Under the pieces are notes generated by a model, which was not told the origin of the DNA, did no database searches, and worked only from the letters and a program-made list of their open reading frames with translations. From PALSA-555 sp963731625 (GTDB lineage Bacteria > Actinomycetota > Acidimicrobiia > IMCC26256 > PALSA-555): a stretch of DNA of 64,000 nt. This document shows, in pieces, positions 61,773 to 64,000 of the stretch (positions are counted from its first letter, which is position 1; every line of letters starts with the position of its first letter). Location: contig CAVSWH010000001.1 in the NCBI GenBank assembly GCA_963731625.1, forward strand, positions 1,364,001-1,428,000, written 5' to 3'. A program made the position numbers and the translations under genes.

Positions 61773-62237
61773 ATGGATCTGAACAAGCTGAGCCGAGGCG
61801 ACACCGTCATCGGCATCAGCGCCATCGTCTTGTTCATCTTCTCGTTCTTCAACTGGCTCGGAGCGAAGGTGACGACCGGCCCGCTCAGTGGTGAGGTCGC
61901 GAAGAGCGCGTGGAGCTTCAATCTCACGCTGCTGGCGGTCCTCCTCGGGCTCGTGATGCTCGCGTACGTCGTGATGAAGGCGCTCGGGGTCGAGATCCCT
62001 GACAAGTTCGGCAGCGTGACCTTGGCGCAGATCCTGCTCGTCGTGGCGGCGGTCGCGTTTCTGTTCGTGCTGATCAAGCTGATCGTGGGCCCAAACATCA
62101 CGACGGGCACCGTGTCGTTCGGCAGCACGGTCACCAACGTCAGCAAGACCCGCAAGTTCGGCATCTTCGTCGGCCTCCTGGCGACCATCGGTCTCGTCGC
62201 TGGCGCGTTCCTGAACTTCCAGGAGAGCAACGCCTAG
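61773..62237 (+). CDS. Four-helix membrane protein, unknown (paralog of previous gene)
   Basis: The 154-residue protein shares with its neighbour a first helix ending FNWLGAKV, then SAWSFNLTLLAVLLGLVMLAYV, FLFVLIKLIVGPNITTGTVSFG and SKTRKFGIFVGLLATIGL. GAGGGG lies 6 bases before the ATG. Codon use is less GC-biased than in neighbours, which may mark high expression. A hairpin follows. Confidence 0.8.
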   Translation: MDLNKLSRGDTVIGISAIVLFIFSFFNWLGAKVTTGPLSGEVAKSAWSFNLTLLAVLLGLVMLAYVVMKALGVEIPDKFGSVTLAQILLVVAAVAFLFVLIKLIVGPNITTGTVSFGSTVTNVSKTRKFGIFVGLLATIGLVAGAFLNFQESNA

Positions 62238-62259
62238 CGAGCGCTCCGCACTGCGATCG

Positions 62260-62287
62260 GGCGCCGGTGTCGTCTGACGCCGGCGCC
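62260..62287 (+). terminator. Terminator-like stem-loop
   Basis: GGCGCCGGTGTC and GACGCCGGCGCC form a 12-bp stem (one G-T pair) with tetraloop GTCT, 22 bases after the stop of the four-helix membrane gene. It is the strongest hairpin in the window, though no T-run follows. Confidence 0.6.
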
Positions 62288-62402
62288 CCGCCGCGTCGGG
62301 GCCCGACCGGATCCACGCGTCACGGCGCGTGCGCCGTCTTGCCGGATCCCGACCGGTCAGGCAGGCTGACCGTCCGCACCGCTACGACTGGGGGTGGCCT
62401 TC

Positions 62403-63482
62403 GTGGCTGACACGACCCGTATCGACGCTCCGCCGTCAGAACCGACGCCCTCGGGCACGTCGGGGCCGGTCCCGCGCTTCGGATGGCGGGCCCGCACGCG
62501 ACCGCCGAGCGGCTTGGGGCACGTGCTGGGTGCGGGGGCCGGCGCGTTCGCCGTCCTCGCGGTCGAGGCGCTCGTCCACAAGATCACGAGCACGAACCCG
62601 ACCGCGCCGGGCATCCTGCTCAACGGCGCGTTGGCGCTCATCGCGCTCGGCGTCGCGGTGTTCGTCATCGGGCCCACGCGCGGCGCCGCCGTCGTCGCGC
62701 TGGTGTTCACCGTGCCGCTGTTCTGGCTGTACGTGTTCTACGGCAACAACCAGCCGGGCGCGTCGTGGTTCCGCCTCGTCTACCTCCTGAGCGCCGTGGT
62801 CTTCCTCGGGCTCTACTCGCTGCTGTGGACGCGCGGCCGCGCGATCTTCCTGGCGCTGTTCCTGCTCTTCGCGACGTCCTACATCGGATTCGAGGTGCAC
62901 CGGCAGTTCGAGGCGTCACATCCGGGCGCGACCGACGCCCAGACGATCGTGCCGGTCCTTGTGCCGTTCGACATCGTGGCGAACCCGCAGGCACAGACGT
63001 CGATCACCAACGCCGCGTTCGTCGGCAACATCGCCCAGAACGGGATCACGCGCACCGGTGACTGGGAGGCCGCCGTCACCTTGGTGCTCGGCGCCGGGTT
63101 CCTCGTGGCCGGCGCGGCGCTGAACCGGCGCGGCTACAACGGCGCCGCGGTGCCGTTCCTCGTCGTCGGCGCGATCGAGGGGTTCGCCGCCGCGGCCGTG
63201 CTCGGACCAAACGAGCACAGCGTCCTCCTCGGCGGCTTGCTCGCCGCCACGATCGGGGCGCTCCTGGCGCTCGGCGGCCACGGACCCGGACGGCGGGCCT
63301 CCGTCTGGATCGGGGTGATCGCCGTCGTGGCGAGCGTCAGTGCCATCTTCCTCGACGCCACGACCAACGACCTGGGCCTCGCGGGCTACTACGCGCTCGG
63401 CGCCGTCGCGCTGCTCGCGATCGGCACGGGGCTCGGCCCGATGCTGCACGAGGCGGTCGACAGCGACGAGGCGCCGACCTAG
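62403..63482 (+). CDS. Multi-pass membrane protein, unknown
   Basis: The 359-residue protein has a Pro/Ser-rich N-terminus and about ten transmembrane helices (for example AGAFAVLAVEALVHKITS, VVALVFTVPLFWLYVFYGNNQPGAS, IFLALFLLFATSYIGFEVHRQFEA). No motif of a transporter or enzyme recognised. GTG at 62403 has GGGGG 8 bases upstream; GTG at 62394 overlaps that site. The stop shares CTAG with the stop of the converging DUF4190 gene. Confidence 0.72.
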   Translation: MADTTRIDAPPSEPTPSGTSGPVPRFGWRARTRPPSGLGHVLGAGAGAFAVLAVEALVHKITSTNPTAPGILLNGALALIALGVAVFVIGPTRGAAVVALVFTVPLFWLYVFYGNNQPGASWFRLVYLLSAVVFLGLYSLLWTRGRAIFLALFLLFATSYIGFEVHRQFEASHPGATDAQTIVPVLVPFDIVANPQAQTSITNAAFVGNIAQNGITRTGDWEAAVTLVLGAGFLVAGAALNRRGYNGAAVPFLVVGAIEGFAAAAVLGPNEHSVLLGGLLAATIGALLALGGHGPGRRASVWIGVIAVVASVSAIFLDATTNDLGLAGYYALGAVALLAIGTGLGPMLHEAVDSDEAPT

Positions 63483-63826
63483 AGGTTCGTGAGCCCGTAG
63501 ACGAGCCAGGCGATCGACGCGATCGCCGTGAGGCCGATCGCGATCCACCCGAGCACGATGCCGGTGATGGCGAGGGCCCGGCCGCGCTGGCGCCCGTTCG
63601 ACTCGGCGATGCGGGTGAGCGCCATGTTGCCGAACACCACGGCGAGGATCCCGCCGATGATCCCGGTGCAGAGCACGGCGATGCCGAGCACGAGCGCCGC
63701 GACGGCGAACCCGTTCGTGCTCGTCGCCTGGGCCGGCGGCGGCGCCGCGTACCAGCCGCCTCCGGCGGGCGGTGGCGGAGGTGGGGAGGCGGGCGGCGGC
63801 GGGGACGCCGGCGGGTAGCTCGTCAC
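63479..63826 (-). CDS. DUF4190-domain membrane protein
   Basis: The 115-residue protein has a Pro-rich cytoplasmic N-terminus (SPPPPASPPPPPPAGGGWYAAPPP) and two helices (NGFAVAALVLGIAVLCTGIIGGILAVVFG, ALAITGIVLGWIAIGLTAIASIAWL), with ALTRIAESNGRQRGRALA between them, as in DUF4190. These small actinobacterial proteins have no fixed role. It sits just downstream of sucD on the same strand. Confidence 0.85.
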   Translation of the reverse strand: MTSYPPASPPPPASPPPPPPAGGGWYAAPPPAQATSTNGFAVAALVLGIAVLCTGIIGGILAVVFGNMALTRIAESNGRQRGRALAITGIVLGWIAIGLTAIASIAWLVYGLTNL

Positions 63827-63850
63827 CGAGGTGAGCCTACGCGGTGCGTG

Positions 63851-64000
63851 TCACAGTCCGGCGACGACGTCGACCATCAGCGCGCCGGCCGAGGTGGGGT
63901 TCATGCCGACCTGCGCGCCCGCGTCGCGCAGCGCGTCGATCTTGGCCTGGGCCGTGCCTTTCCCGCCCGAGACGATCGCGCCGGCGTGACCCATCTTCTT
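63851..64000 (-). CDS. sucD: Succinyl-CoA ligase alpha subunit, C-terminal end only
   Basis: The last 49 codons read KKMGHAGAIVSGGKGTAQAK, then IDALRDAGAQVGMNPTSAG and a short end, matching the C-terminus of SucD (RMGHAGAIVSGGKGTA). The gene continues past the right edge. SucD and SucC convert succinyl-CoA and ADP or GDP to succinate; the phospho-His domain is outside the window. Confidence 0.9.
   Translation of the reverse strand, partial: KKMGHAGAIVSGGKGTAQAKIDALRDAGAQVGMNPTSAGALMVDVVAGL

Overview
This is a GC-rich chromosomal window from an actinobacterium, most likely an uncultured or little-studied member of the Acidimicrobiia. That placement is an inference. It rests on very high GC, frequent GTG starts, dense GTGA/ATGA gene overlaps, and the mix of actinobacterial malate dehydrogenase, LLM-class flavin oxidoreductase, PspA-like, DUF4190 and polyprenol-dependent mannosyltransferase genes. 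No rRNA, tRNA or CRISPR array was seen.

Region 1 (1-5.9 kb) is a membrane redox cassette: a small Pro/Thr-rich membrane protein, ApbE flavin transferase, a ferric-reductase-like diheme membrane protein, a NuoF-like protein with an altered Fe-S site, a CxxHxxC ferredoxin and a b-type cytochrome membrane protein. The first five genes overlap by 4 bases each. A second, divergent NuoF-like gene runs off the left edge, and an IS1595-type transposase relic lies between the two. Together they look like a duplicated NAD(P)H/ferredoxin-to-membrane electron pathway.

Region 2 (6-28 kb) is a catabolic island. A MarR regulator and a TauD/TfdA-type dioxygenase diverge from a seven-gene, fully overlapping operon (two cupins, LLM flavin oxidoreductase, N-acyl-D-amino-acid deacylase-like enzyme, two PF04909 amidohydrolases, nitroreductase). 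A perfect CTAAG-ATA-CTTAG palindrome sits between them. Further right are short-chain dehydrogenases, a DinB protein, a VOC protein, a hydantoinase/oxoprolinase HyuA-HyuB pair with a cupin, a TIM-barrel isomerase-like gene, and a four-gene module of amidohydrolase, PaaK-like CoA ligase, amidohydrolase and an unknown protein. The substrate cannot be read from sequence; amide-containing, cyclic or aromatic acids are plausible.

Region 3 (28-42 kb) is mixed: a secreted glucosaminidase-like protein, three DUF421 proteins (one frameshifted), membrane proteins, a mannosyltransferase, an aldo/keto reductase, an HD-domain relative that has lost its metal ligands, and an acyl-CoA synthetase. A TnpB-only element with 12-bp inverted ends has apparently replaced most of a second acyl-CoA synthetase gene. 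A GGDEF protein and an anchored Gly/His-rich protein follow.

Region 4 (42-54 kb) holds a glycerol-phosphate group (rhodanese, GlpD, alkylglycerone-phosphate-synthase-like flavoprotein, glycerol kinase) that suggests ether-lipid or glycerol metabolism, then a sulfotransferase-family protein, a K+ channel, DUF1214, MOSC, alpha/beta hydrolase and PspA genes.

Region 5 (54-64 kb) is core metabolism: TMEM175-type channel, malate dehydrogenase, J-domain protein, isocitrate dehydrogenase, the overlapping purN-purH-folD-zinc-ribbon operon, tandem four-helix membrane paralogs, and the 3' end of sucD.
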